Positions 1 through 5,466 of a stretch of DNA of 5,568 nucleotides are shown piece after piece. Numbering within the stretch: position 1 is the stretch's first letter; the number at the start of each line of letters is the position of its first letter. The notes below the pieces were generated by a model, which was not told where the DNA came from, ran no database searches, and was given only the letters and a program-made list of their open reading frames with translations. The DNA comes from Nitrosotalea sp. (GTDB taxonomy: Archaea > Thermoproteota > Nitrososphaeria > Nitrososphaerales > Nitrosopumilaceae). The DNA lies in the NCBI GenBank assembly GCA_022545805.1, contig JAKEIJ010000049.1, positions 1-5,568 on the forward strand, written 5' to 3'. A program made the position numbers and the translations under genes.

Positions 1-869
1 TCTATCTTGTACCCTGTTATTACAGCGCCATTACTGCTTGATGGTGCATCCCAGGTTAGATTGATCTGAGATGATGAGTTCGCTATAGTTATCAATCTAG
101 TAGGCGGTTGAGGTATACCTGTTTCAGTTCCAGTGGAGTAGAATGCCGTAAGAATAGTACTAGCTGAGGGTGTGATACTTTTTGCAGGATTAGTAGAACC
201 GTCATACCAGTGATCAAATACTTCATTTTTGAAGCTATTTGCGTATATGATATAATGCTGACCTGATGTTGCAGAAAATGTGACAGGAGTATCGCCTGAA
301 CTTATGTCGCGTCCGCGTGAATCTTGAAGCTCAATGAACATTCCAGGGATTTGATTTCCTATCATGTCTTTGGCATCTACCGTCAAATGTACCGTACTTC
401 CAGGATTTGCGTTTTCTCGCTTCTCGTTAGGTCCTTGCGGATCGAACCAAAATGACATAGATACACCATTTATCGAAGTATTGATAGTACCATTACCAAA
501 AGCTGTAACTCCTGCTACGGAACTTGAGGCACTAACTGGAATCGTAATATTTGGAAGAGGAAGCACTAGTGGATTACCGACGGAGGTAGAGTCACTAGTT
601 GTTGTAATGTTGGTACCAACCGTAGAATTAACAATGGAATCTGTTGTATTGCTGATGGTGGTGTTGATATTAGTAGAAATCGTATTACTAATTGTTGAAG
701 CAGTACTGCCTGCTGTGCCAGTGACTGAAGATATTGTATTGTCTACAATACCCGTGGGAGATGAAATGGTGTCTGATAGAGTTTGTGCATTTACAAAATT
801 GGTTACTGACATAATGACATAGAGTATAGCTATGCCGATTAGAAGATGCCTACTGTACTTCATATCCAT
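1..869 (-). CDS. Secreted Ser/Thr/Asn-rich surface protein with FN3 domain (partial, N-terminal 289 residues)
   Basis: The minus strand is open from ATG at 869-867 to the window edge, so the C-terminus is missing. Residues 9-28 form a hydrophobic signal segment ending VNA, with likely cleavage before Q29. Residues 30-100 are a low-complexity Ser/Thr/Asn stalk. About nine N-x-S/T sequons are visible in the whole fragment (for example N69, N74, N81, N87, N107, N126, N264, N270), as expected for a glycosylated archaeal surface protein. Residues 115-245 look like a beta-rich domain. From about residue 252, the pattern IPQPPTRL...INLTWDAPSSSNGAVITGYKI is the start of a fibronectin type III domain. 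An in-frame stop lies upstream (TAA, 899-897), so the start is 869 or the ATG at 863. A weak TATA-like stretch lies at 925-938. Role is inferred as adhesion or cell-envelope; no catalytic motif is seen. The plus-strand open frame at 364-822 is its shadow. Confidence 0.85.
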   Translation of the reverse strand, partial: MDMKYSRHLLIGIAILYVIMSVTNFVNAQTLSDTISSPTGIVDNTISSVTGTAGSTASTISNTISTNINTTISNTTDSIVNSTVGTNITTTSDSTSVGNPLVLPLPNITIPVSASSSVAGVTAFGNGTINTSINGVSMSFWFDPQGPNEKRENANPGSTVHLTVDAKDMIGNQIPGMFIELQDSRGRDISSGDTPVTFSATSGQHYIIYANSFKNEVFDHWYDGSTNPAKSITPSASTILTAFYSTGTETGIPQPPTRLITIANSSSQINLTWDAPSSSNGAVITGYKI

Positions 870-940
870 TACTACATTCCATCTTTTTTTGGTATCTTAT
901 CTGATTATGTGCTAATCTTACTAGGATTTTATTATGAACT

Positions 941-969
941 AAAAACCTGTGTTGACAACTCCGGTTTTT
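941..969. repeat. Concentric inverted repeat between divergent genes (candidate operator)
   Basis: The outer arms AAAAACC (941-947) and GGTTTTT (963-969) are perfect reverse complements. The inner arms GTTG (951-954) and CAAC (956-959) share the same centre at position 955. The dyad sits between the divergent minus-strand surface-protein gene and the plus-strand Hsp20-like gene, upstream of the latter's TATA box. Both genes are read away from it, so a terminator would have no obvious use here. A binding site for a dimeric regulator is the more natural reading, but this is inference. Confidence 0.5.
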
Positions 970-982
970 TATTCTGGAATAA

Positions 983-988
983 TTTATA
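983..988 (+). promoter_or_regulatory. TATA box of the Hsp20-like gene
   Basis: TTTATA within AATTTATAGA matches the archaeal TATA consensus. Initiation about 25 nt downstream would fall near 1010-1013, leaving a leader of roughly 15 nt to ATG 1028 or 36 nt to ATG 1049. No Shine-Dalgarno sequence is visible before either start. Confidence 0.5.
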
Positions 989-1027
989 GAGCACGGTTAT
1001 AGAACAATTTTGGCAAATTGTTATAAT

Positions 1028-1498
1028 ATGAATTTCCAATTATTTATCATGACAGATATTGATATACTGCTAAAAGATCTAAATGATTTTGTAAAAAATG
1101 TGATTAATATAAAACCCCAGAGAAATCCTTATTCTAACAACATATCTCTTCCAATATCTTTGATAAACCTATCAGTAAACCTAACAACACATTCACTTGA
1201 GGAATCCATCTCAAATGAAGTACAAGAAAAGAAATTGTATAGAAACCATGAACGAAATGATCCGGTAGTAGATGTCATTGAAAATAAAGATCAAATACGT
1301 ATTATTGTCATGCTTCCAGGCATAAAAAACGAGGATGTTTGGTTTGACATAAAACAGGGCATCCTGACAGTTGAGATAATAAAATATGGACAGATTCTCA
1401 AAAAAGAAATCCAGTGCAACACAAAACCTGGACAAGTTTTCATAAAATCATCCACTGTGAACAATTCTGTACTGGAATTGGTATTTGACAAGGCATAA
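1028..1498 (+). CDS. Hsp20/alpha-crystallin family small heat-shock-like protein
   Basis: The 156-aa protein has a variable N-terminus (residues 1-78) and a C-terminal alpha-crystallin domain (about 79-156). The domain is recognised by the order DPVVDVIE, a strand ending in MLPGI (95-99), DV-FDI-QGILTVE (103-116), KKEI (125-128) and NNSVLEL-F (145-153). Family members are ATP-independent holdases that bind unfolding proteins. Two features are atypical: the chain ends right after the last core strand, so the usual C-terminal I-x-I/V tail that links dimers into large oligomers is absent, and the common NGVL signature reads NSVL. It may be a small-oligomer or GvpH-like variant. The start is uncertain: ATG 1028 is chosen, ATG 1049 (MTDIDILL...) is equally credible, and a TTG at 1010 is less so. 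It is monocistronic by spacing, with its own TATA box at 983-988. Confidence 0.8.
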   Translation: MNFQLFIMTDIDILLKDLNDFVKNVINIKPQRNPYSNNISLPISLINLSVNLTTHSLEESISNEVQEKKLYRNHERNDPVVDVIENKDQIRIIVMLPGIKNEDVWFDIKQGILTVEIIKYGQILKKEIQCNTKPGQVFIKSSTVNNSVLELVFDKA

Positions 1499-1540
1499 AG
1501 CGTCATATTCTATAATGTAATACCGTATCCGCATCATAGA

Positions 1541-1569
1541 AGATTCTGGCGCAGTACTTTAAAGAATCT
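1541..1569. repeat. Inverted repeat flanking the kinase promoter
   Basis: AGATTCT (1541-1547) and AGAATCT (1563-1569) are perfect 7-bp reverse complements with 15 bp between them. The arm centres are 22 bp apart, about two helical turns, so both lie on one face of the DNA. The TATA-like CTTTAAAG falls between and against the second arm. A protein bound to both arms would compete with the basal machinery. A chance dyad in AT-rich DNA cannot be excluded. Confidence 0.3.
1557..1564 (+). promoter_or_regulatory. TATA-like promoter of the histidine kinase gene (leaderless)
   Basis: CTTTAAAG lies about 25 nt before the ATG at 1586, so transcription would begin at or within a base or two of the start codon. 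That is typical of leaderless archaeal mRNAs and fits the lack of any ribosome binding site. An alternative TATA-like element, TATAATG at 1511-1517, would give a leader of about 45-50 nt. Confidence 0.45.
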
Positions 1570-1585
1570 AGATTGATTCTAAATT

Positions 1586-3199
1586 ATGGCGCTAGTAAAA
1601 ACAAACAATTCAGAAAGAACTGAAATTCTTTTTGGTCAACCAGCTGTTCTGGAAAAATGGAAGCAATGTGCCTTTAACACTAAAAATGAGATCAACATTT
1701 ATGCAGATTCTAGTGGCTCACTTGAAACACTTGGATTTAAGAACTATCTTGAGATATTGAGGTCGCTTAAAGAAAAAGGTGTTCGAATAAGGTATATCAC
1801 AGAAATATCAAAATCAAATCTACAGTTCTGTAAAATGCTCATGAATATTATTCCAGAATTTCATCATCTTGATGGCATCAAGGGAGCCTTTGGTGTTACT
1901 GATGATGAGTTCTTGGCAACTGCAACTCTTCAGGAAGTAAAGCCAATATCACATGCAATTTACAGCAGCGCAAAACAGCTAGTCGAAGTCCAGCGTCATA
2001 TCTTTGAGACGTTATGGGACAGGTCAGTTCTTGCTGAACGAAAATTAAAAGAGATTGAAGAAGGAACCGAGCCGGAATTTTTTGAGGTCATCAACGATCC
2101 GCAAAGATCCACTGAAATCATCACAAATCTTGCTGGCATGATACACAATGAGGCATTGGTTTTATTGCCATTGAGTAAGTCCATGGTACGTCTATACAAG
2201 TTAGATATCTTGAAGCATCTTGCAAATTCGTCTAAAAGATCAAAAATTCGAATAATCTGTCCGATTGACAGTGAAAATGAGGGAATTGTCCAGTATTTAC
2301 GATCACAATCTAATATTAGCATCCTAAATGGTCCTGAAGGCTCTATAGGATTGTTGATAATTGACAACACCAAATTTTTCATATCAGAGGTTCATGAAGA
2401 GACAGGAAAGGAATTTTCAAAGACTCTGGGTTATGGTCTGTACTCTAACAGTGTTTCAGTAATCCAATCAATACGACTGTTTTTCGAACTGCTTTGGAAA
2501 TCAGATGAACTGAACGAAAAATTAAAAGATCATGAAAGACTCCAAGCTGAATTCATAAACATTGCAAGCCATGAAATCAAGACTCCCATCCAAGCATTGC
2601 TTACTTATTCGGAATTGTTACAATCTGAATCTGAAAAAAACGAATCCTATGTTGATGCTATTCAGAGAAATGCTCTAAGACTTAAGCTATTGTCAAATAA
2701 CTTGCTAGATTTGACAAAGATTCAAAATAAAACCCTTGTAATTAACAAGGATAAATTTGATATATCTGAAGTCATTTCACTTATGGTTGAAGATTTTAGA
2801 AATCAAATAAAGAGCAATCGCGCATATGCGTCTATAGAGTTGTTATTTACGAGACATGACCCAATATTTGTTGAGGCAGACAAGGACAAGATTGCACAAA
2901 TAATTTCAAACTTGATTCATAATGCGCTAAAGTTTACCGAAAAGGGTACCATTCTTGTTTCACTAAAAAAAGGACAAGGTGAAGTGACCATATCCGTAAA
3001 AGATACTGGTACGGGAATTGAACCACACATAATTACAAATCTTTTCACAAAATTTGCCACAAAACACCATAGTGGTACAGGTGTTGGATTGTACATATCA
3101 AAAAGTATCGTTGAAGCACATGAGGGTAGAATATGGGGTAGGAACAACTCTCATGGCAAGGGTGCAACGTTTGCATTTACACTACCATCCAAAAGCTAG
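1586..3199 (+). CDS. Soluble sensor histidine kinase with two TrmB/PLD-like sensor lobes
   Basis: This 537-aa protein is a complete two-component histidine kinase core behind a cytoplasmic sensor. The H-box is FINIASHEIKTP (323-334) with phospho-acceptor His329. The N-box is SNLIHNALKF (441-450, Asn446), G1 is DTGTG (473-477), the F-box is LFTKF (486-490), and G2 is GTGVGL (497-502). Residues 14-150 and 174-312 are two alpha/beta lobes of similar plan, each ending in a Y-S...FE-LW helix (125-144 and 286-304). They resemble the sensory C-terminal region of TrmB-like regulators or a PLD-like fold. I see no HxKxxxxD catalytic motif, so they probably bind a ligand. There is no signal peptide or membrane segment. 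No response regulator gene lies in the window, so it is an orphan here and its signal is unknown. Start ATG 1586 is supported by the TATA spacing. Confidence 0.92.
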   Translation: MALVKTNNSERTEILFGQPAVLEKWKQCAFNTKNEINIYADSSGSLETLGFKNYLEILRSLKEKGVRIRYITEISKSNLQFCKMLMNIIPEFHHLDGIKGAFGVTDDEFLATATLQEVKPISHAIYSSAKQLVEVQRHIFETLWDRSVLAERKLKEIEEGTEPEFFEVINDPQRSTEIITNLAGMIHNEALVLLPLSKSMVRLYKLDILKHLANSSKRSKIRIICPIDSENEGIVQYLRSQSNISILNGPEGSIGLLIIDNTKFFISEVHEETGKEFSKTLGYGLYSNSVSVIQSIRLFFELLWKSDELNEKLKDHERLQAEFINIASHEIKTPIQALLTYSELLQSESEKNESYVDAIQRNALRLKLLSNNLLDLTKIQNKTLVINKDKFDISEVISLMVEDFRNQIKSNRAYASIELLFTRHDPIFVEADKDKIAQIISNLIHNALKFTEKGTILVSLKKGQGEVTISVKDTGTGIEPHIITNLFTKFATKHHSGTGVGLYISKSIVEAHEGRIWGRNNSHGKGATFAFTLPSKS

Positions 3200-3212
3200 T
3201 GATTTGTTCTAA

Positions 3213-3217
3213 TTTTT
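3213..3217 (+). terminator. Possible oligo-T terminator after the kinase gene
   Basis: A short T-rich tract (ATTTTTG) lies 14 nt after the kinase stop codon. Archaeal RNA polymerase terminates at oligo-T without needing a hairpin. The run is only five bases long, so this is tentative. It does separate the kinase from the next promoter. Confidence 0.3.
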
Positions 3218-3243
3218 GTTCAAATGAAAGCGAATGTCATGTG

Positions 3244-3252
3244 TTATAAAAA
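3244..3252 (+). promoter_or_regulatory. TATA box of the fluoride operon
   Basis: TTATAAAAA is a good archaeal TATA element. Initiation about 25 nt downstream (roughly 3270-3275) would start the RNA 8-15 nt before the riboswitch P1 stem. The leader would be about 100 nt long, unusually long for this kind of genome, as expected if it carries a structured regulator. Confidence 0.65.
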
Positions 3253-3283
3253 GCCTTAAAAATGGCACATGTGAGAGTGAAGA

Positions 3284-3350
3284 AAGGCTATGACATTAGC
3301 CTTGGAATAAACCCCTAAACTGCCCAAGAAAGGTGCTGATAATGTCTACC
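3284..3350 (+). promoter_or_regulatory. Fluoride riboswitch aptamer (crcB motif)
   Basis: P1 is AAGGCU (3284-3289) with AGCCUU (3298-3303), closing the 8-nt loop AUGACAUU (3290-3297). A second stem follows AAACU: GCCC (3322-3325) pairs with GG-GC (3332-3336, U3334 bulged) around AAGAAA. Then CUGAU (3336-3340) leads into AAUGUC (3341-3346), which pairs with loop bases GACAUU (3292-3297) as a perfect 6-bp pseudoknot, followed by UACC. Order, loop size, AUGA in the loop, AAACUGCCC, CUGAU and CUAC all match the Thermotoga petrophila fluoride aptamer as I remember it. Stem and pseudoknot bases differ from it but remain complementary. The presence of crcB downstream strongly supports the call. A 13-nt extra segment (3304-3316) lies between P1 and AAACU, possibly a small GG/CC stem. 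Confirmation would be a hit to the Rfam crcB family model. Confidence 0.9.
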
Positions 3351-3374
3351 TAATGGAAATTAAATAGGTAGACA
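3343..3374 (+). promoter_or_regulatory. Riboswitch expression platform: start-sequestering hairpin
   Basis: TGTCTACCTA (3343-3352) and TAGGTAGACA (3365-3374) form a perfect 10-bp stem with a 12-nt loop, ending one base before the ATG at 3376. The 5' arm contains four of the six bases of the 3' pseudoknot strand and the conserved CUAC of the aptamer, so hairpin and fluoride-bound aptamer are mutually exclusive. The 3' arm holds AGGU (3366-3369), a possible Shine-Dalgarno core 6 nt before the AUG. The inferred logic is that without fluoride the hairpin hides the start region, and with fluoride the aptamer frees it. No T-run follows the hairpin, which argues for translational rather than transcriptional control. 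Confidence 0.75.
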
Positions 3375-3375
3375 A

Positions 3376-4545
3376 ATGAACACAAAAAATAAAAAACAAA
3401 AATTGGGCTGGTACAAAAATCTAGTCTATTCAATAATACTTGTGATTATCATCACAACAGGTTACATAGTTCCGGTCAGTGCCGTAGATTTTGATGCACA
3501 GCTTAGCACTACATCTGGTGCAGCAAAACCATCATTCCAGTTCATCAGGACCTATACGATTGATTACCCTAATGGTCAAGATATGAAAAATCTGTTGGAT
3601 GGTAAGAATGTCTCCATGACATTTCATGTTGACCAATCTGACCCGATAAAAAACTCTCTGATAAGAAACCTCAATTCAGAGATAGTTGGAAGCCTCAAGA
3701 GTGCTGCAAATGTTTTAGATGTTGATATAACATATTATGCGACATTGTATACGATAGGTACTGAAGCTCACATTGATTACAAGATAACACTTGTTCCAAC
3801 CATATCAAATTATGTTCTAAGAAAAGCAACTAGTGACAGTGCTGCAATTGTTGATACTCAATGGCGAGGACTGACCGTGCAAGATCCGATGCTTGTAACT
3901 ATTCAAAATTATGGACAGTTTGACCTTAACTCTCCTGCTGATTTTCTAAAAAAACAATTTCCTGACTTTTACGGTAAATTGCAAGGAACTAATGCTGAAA
4001 ATTTGTTTGAGATACCATTACTATCATCAAATGACCTCATGGATGATCCAATATCTAAATGGCAACACCTGTTTGATCCAGCATATACTCTTGTAGACAC
4101 AAATGCTCTTGGTTATAGAGGACAGAAGATAGTCATCTCTACATATTCTACAGGTGAGAGCAACATAAGTGAAGGATTGATGCGTCCAACTGTTAAAAAT
4201 TCTGATATGAAACTAGATATGGATTATCCAGTAACCTACACTGAGAGGTCAAGCTCTGCCAGCATAGAAATTGACGGTTATGTGGCCGTGGCAGAGATTA
4301 ACGGCATTGAATATTTTGGTTCCAGTCCTCAGCCACCTCAGGGCAGTGGAATAAATTCAACGGGAAATTACTCTGCCCAAGTTATCTATTCGATGGCAGC
4401 ATTTGCAGTTGTAATAGCCGCAGGCATATTCTGGTGGAGTAGCAGGGTATCAAAAAATGCACTAAAGAGGGGAAAAGACACCAGTCCACCTCCAACATTC
4501 CAGTATGAAGAAAGAAAACACTGGGCAGATAGATTCGATGATTAA
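3376..4545 (+). CDS. Unrecognised membrane-anchored extracytoplasmic protein, first gene of the fluoride operon
   Basis: I do not recognise the family of this 389-aa protein. Residues 13-36 are a hydrophobic N-terminal segment after a basic start (KNKKQK), ending PVSA with possible cleavage after A36. Residues 37-334 form a large outward-facing, beta-rich domain with four N-x-S/T sequons (N78, N263, N327, N331). There is a Pro/Gly/Ser linker (316-330), then a transmembrane segment (about 336-355), and a basic cytoplasmic tail (RVSKNALKRGK) with PPP at 371-373. The topology is type I-like, with the bulk outside. No cysteine occurs, and no enzymatic motif is obvious. It sits directly after the riboswitch and 12 nt before crcB, so it is probably made in response to fluoride and acts at the cell surface. 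Whether it helps the channel, binds an ion or protects the envelope is unknown. The start at ATG 3376 is fixed by the hairpin geometry. Confidence 0.85.
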   Translation: MNTKNKKQKLGWYKNLVYSIILVIIITTGYIVPVSAVDFDAQLSTTSGAAKPSFQFIRTYTIDYPNGQDMKNLLDGKNVSMTFHVDQSDPIKNSLIRNLNSEIVGSLKSAANVLDVDITYYATLYTIGTEAHIDYKITLVPTISNYVLRKATSDSAAIVDTQWRGLTVQDPMLVTIQNYGQFDLNSPADFLKKQFPDFYGKLQGTNAENLFEIPLLSSNDLMDDPISKWQHLFDPAYTLVDTNALGYRGQKIVISTYSTGESNISEGLMRPTVKNSDMKLDMDYPVTYTERSSSASIEIDGYVAVAEINGIEYFGSSPQPPQGSGINSTGNYSAQVIYSMAAFAVVIAAGIFWWSSRVSKNALKRGKDTSPPPTFQYEERKHWADRFDD

Positions 4546-4557
4546 AAATGATTTACC

Positions 4558-4989
4558 ATGTATGATATCTACGGACAAGGACCAGAAAAGATGATCATAC
4601 CTGTGAAAGGAATTGAAGTGATTCTGTTGGCAATAGGTGGACTTGCTGGCGTTTTTCTACGATATGGTATGACAAAATCACAACTAGTACTTGGTGCACT
4701 ATCTATCAATGTCTTGATTGTAAACGTCGTTGGAAGTTTCATCCTAGGTGCATTTGCAATACTTTCACAACAATGGAGTCTTGACCAAAAATATGCAATG
4801 CTAGTTGCAATAGGATTTTGCGGAGGACTGACTACCATGTCTTCTTTTGCGTTAGAATCAGCTAATCTAATAGACGCCAAGCAGTATTCTCTAGTGGCGA
4901 TTAATGTGATTGCAAATGTTGGACTATCACTTGGTGCGATATTTGGAGGAAGAGCATTAACAAGTGTGATACTTGGAGAGTTGCGATGA
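4558..4989 (+). CDS. crcB: CrcB/Fluc fluoride ion channel
   Basis: CrcB (Fluc) is a small four-helix membrane protein that forms antiparallel dimers and lets fluoride leave the cytoplasm. This 143-aa copy shows the family motifs: GGLAGVFLRYG (27-37, Arg35), NVVGSFILG (56-64, pore Asn56), GFCGGLTTMSSFALE (86-100) and a glycine-rich last helix (120-131). Helices fall at about 18-36, 47-70, 78-98 and 108-136. In the phenylalanine-box segment, usually TTFSTF, the first Phe is Met94 while Phe97 is kept. It is a single full-length gene, so a homodimer is expected. The start is uncertain: ATG 4558 gives an extra hydrophilic N-terminus. ATG 4591 has AAGGA at 4577-4581 and gives a more typical 132-aa length. 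The gene follows the 389-aa gene by 12 nt and overlaps the DUF190 gene by 4 nt. Confidence 0.95.
   Translation: MYDIYGQGPEKMIIPVKGIEVILLAIGGLAGVFLRYGMTKSQLVLGALSINVLIVNVVGSFILGAFAILSQQWSLDQKYAMLVAIGFCGGLTTMSSFALESANLIDAKQYSLVAINVIANVGLSLGAIFGGRALTSVILGELR
4975..4978 (+). promoter_or_regulatory. Shine-Dalgarno site of the DUF190 gene
   Basis: GGAG lies inside the end of crcB, 7 nt before ATG 4986. It supports that start and translational coupling through the ATGA overlap. It stands out because most other starts in the window lack such a site. Confidence 0.6.
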
Positions 4990-5300
4990 AATTAACAAAG
5001 TCGTGGTCTCTTGTAATTAGAATAAAAAAGAATGACACCGTAAATGGAAAACGTGTGCATTCCACAATACTTGATATTTTGAAAAAAGGATCAATATCAG
5101 GTGCAACCATGTGGACAGGTATGGGAGGATATGGAAAACGAGGTGAATCTACTACTCATGTAGAGGGAATATCGATAAACATGCCTCTTGTTATCGAAGT
5201 CATTGACGAACTTGAAAAACTTGAAAAAGTATTACCTGAGATAAAAAAACTGGTTGATGATAATGGCTTGATTACTATGCACGAAGTTGGAATTGTTTAG
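4986..5300 (+). CDS. DUF190 family PII-like protein
   Basis: This 104-aa protein matches DUF190 along its whole length: an N-terminal strand LVIRIKKND (9-17), NGKRVHSTILDILKKGSISGATMWTG with the GAT signature (39-41), the turn GMGGYGKRG (45-53), INMPLVIEVID (64-74), and a C-terminal GLITMHEVGIV. Known DUF190 structures have a ferredoxin-like PII (GlnB) fold, and the family is often encoded next to crcB. A role as a soluble modulator of the fluoride channel or a nucleotide/ion sensor is inferred; the biochemical function is not established to my knowledge. It is translated through an ATGA overlap with crcB and has its own GGAG at 4975-4978, so it belongs to the riboswitch-led operon. Confidence 0.9.
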   Translation: MKLTKSWSLVIRIKKNDTVNGKRVHSTILDILKKGSISGATMWTGMGGYGKRGESTTHVEGISINMPLVIEVIDELEKLEKVLPEIKKLVDDNGLITMHEVGIV

Positions 5301-5351
5301 GGATTACATCTTGATTGCAAAAATGATACGTGACATGTGGAATGAAAACTA

Positions 5352-5459
5352 ATGCCAGTATACTATTGTCTTGACTGTAAAAAAGTCATATTCAGCAAGG
5401 GACGAGATTATGGACCCATCTGCCCTGCGTGCAAACAAAAAAGAAAAGAATCTAAATGA
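5352..5459 (+). CDS. 35-aa zinc-ribbon protein
   Basis: This short frame encodes 35 residues with two knuckles, CLDC (6-9) and CPAC (24-27). They are 14 residues apart and lie in the YYCLDC...GPICPACK arrangement of a minimal zinc ribbon, followed by a Lys/Arg-rich tail (KQKRKESK). Four well-placed cysteines and the basic tail are hard to obtain by chance. It may bind nucleic acid or a protein partner; the function is unknown. An in-frame TGA at 5343-5345 fixes the start at ATG 5352. It begins 51 nt after the DUF190 stop and could be read through from the fluoride operon, since I see no clear terminator or strong TATA box in between. It converges with the minus-strand gene, leaving a 7-nt gap. 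Confidence 0.7.
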   Translation: MPVYYCLDCKKVIFSKGRDYGPICPACKQKRKESK

Positions 5460-5466
5460 TGTTTAC

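Noticed and set aside
364..822. Plus-strand open frame of 152 codons
   Set aside because: It is antisense to the minus-strand surface protein, whose signal peptide, sequons and FN3 start are clear. Its Val/Leu-rich translation is what Thr/Asn/Ser codons give when read backwards.
1996..2382. Minus-strand open frame of 128 codons inside the kinase gene
   Set aside because: The plus strand encodes a complete conserved kinase here; the reverse frame shows no recognisable domain.
3262..3318. 18-codon frame starting ATGGCACATGTG in the leader
   Set aside because: It lies across the aptamer P1 and its ATG falls before the predicted transcript start. The base pattern is explained by the riboswitch.
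3358..3366. TATA-like AAATTAAAT just before the 389-aa gene
   Set aside because: It would start transcription inside the coding region, beyond the ATG. The box at 3244-3252 fits a leader carrying the riboswitch.
3353..3367. Four-codon frame (ATG to TAG) in the loop of the expression-platform hairpin
   Set aside because: A tiny upstream frame could matter for translation, but no ribosome site is visible and the chance of such a short frame is high.
3344..3374. Hairpin read as an intrinsic terminator
   Set aside because: No T-run follows; the stem is AT/GC mixed and ends one base before a start codon, which fits sequestering the start better.
4569..4880. Minus-strand open frame of 103 codons inside crcB
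   Set aside because: It is antisense to a clearly conserved CrcB and shows no motif of its own.
5323..5352. Short frame ending in TAATG overlap with the zinc-ribbon start
   Set aside because: It has only nine codons, no motif, and no ribosome binding site; the overlap may be chance.
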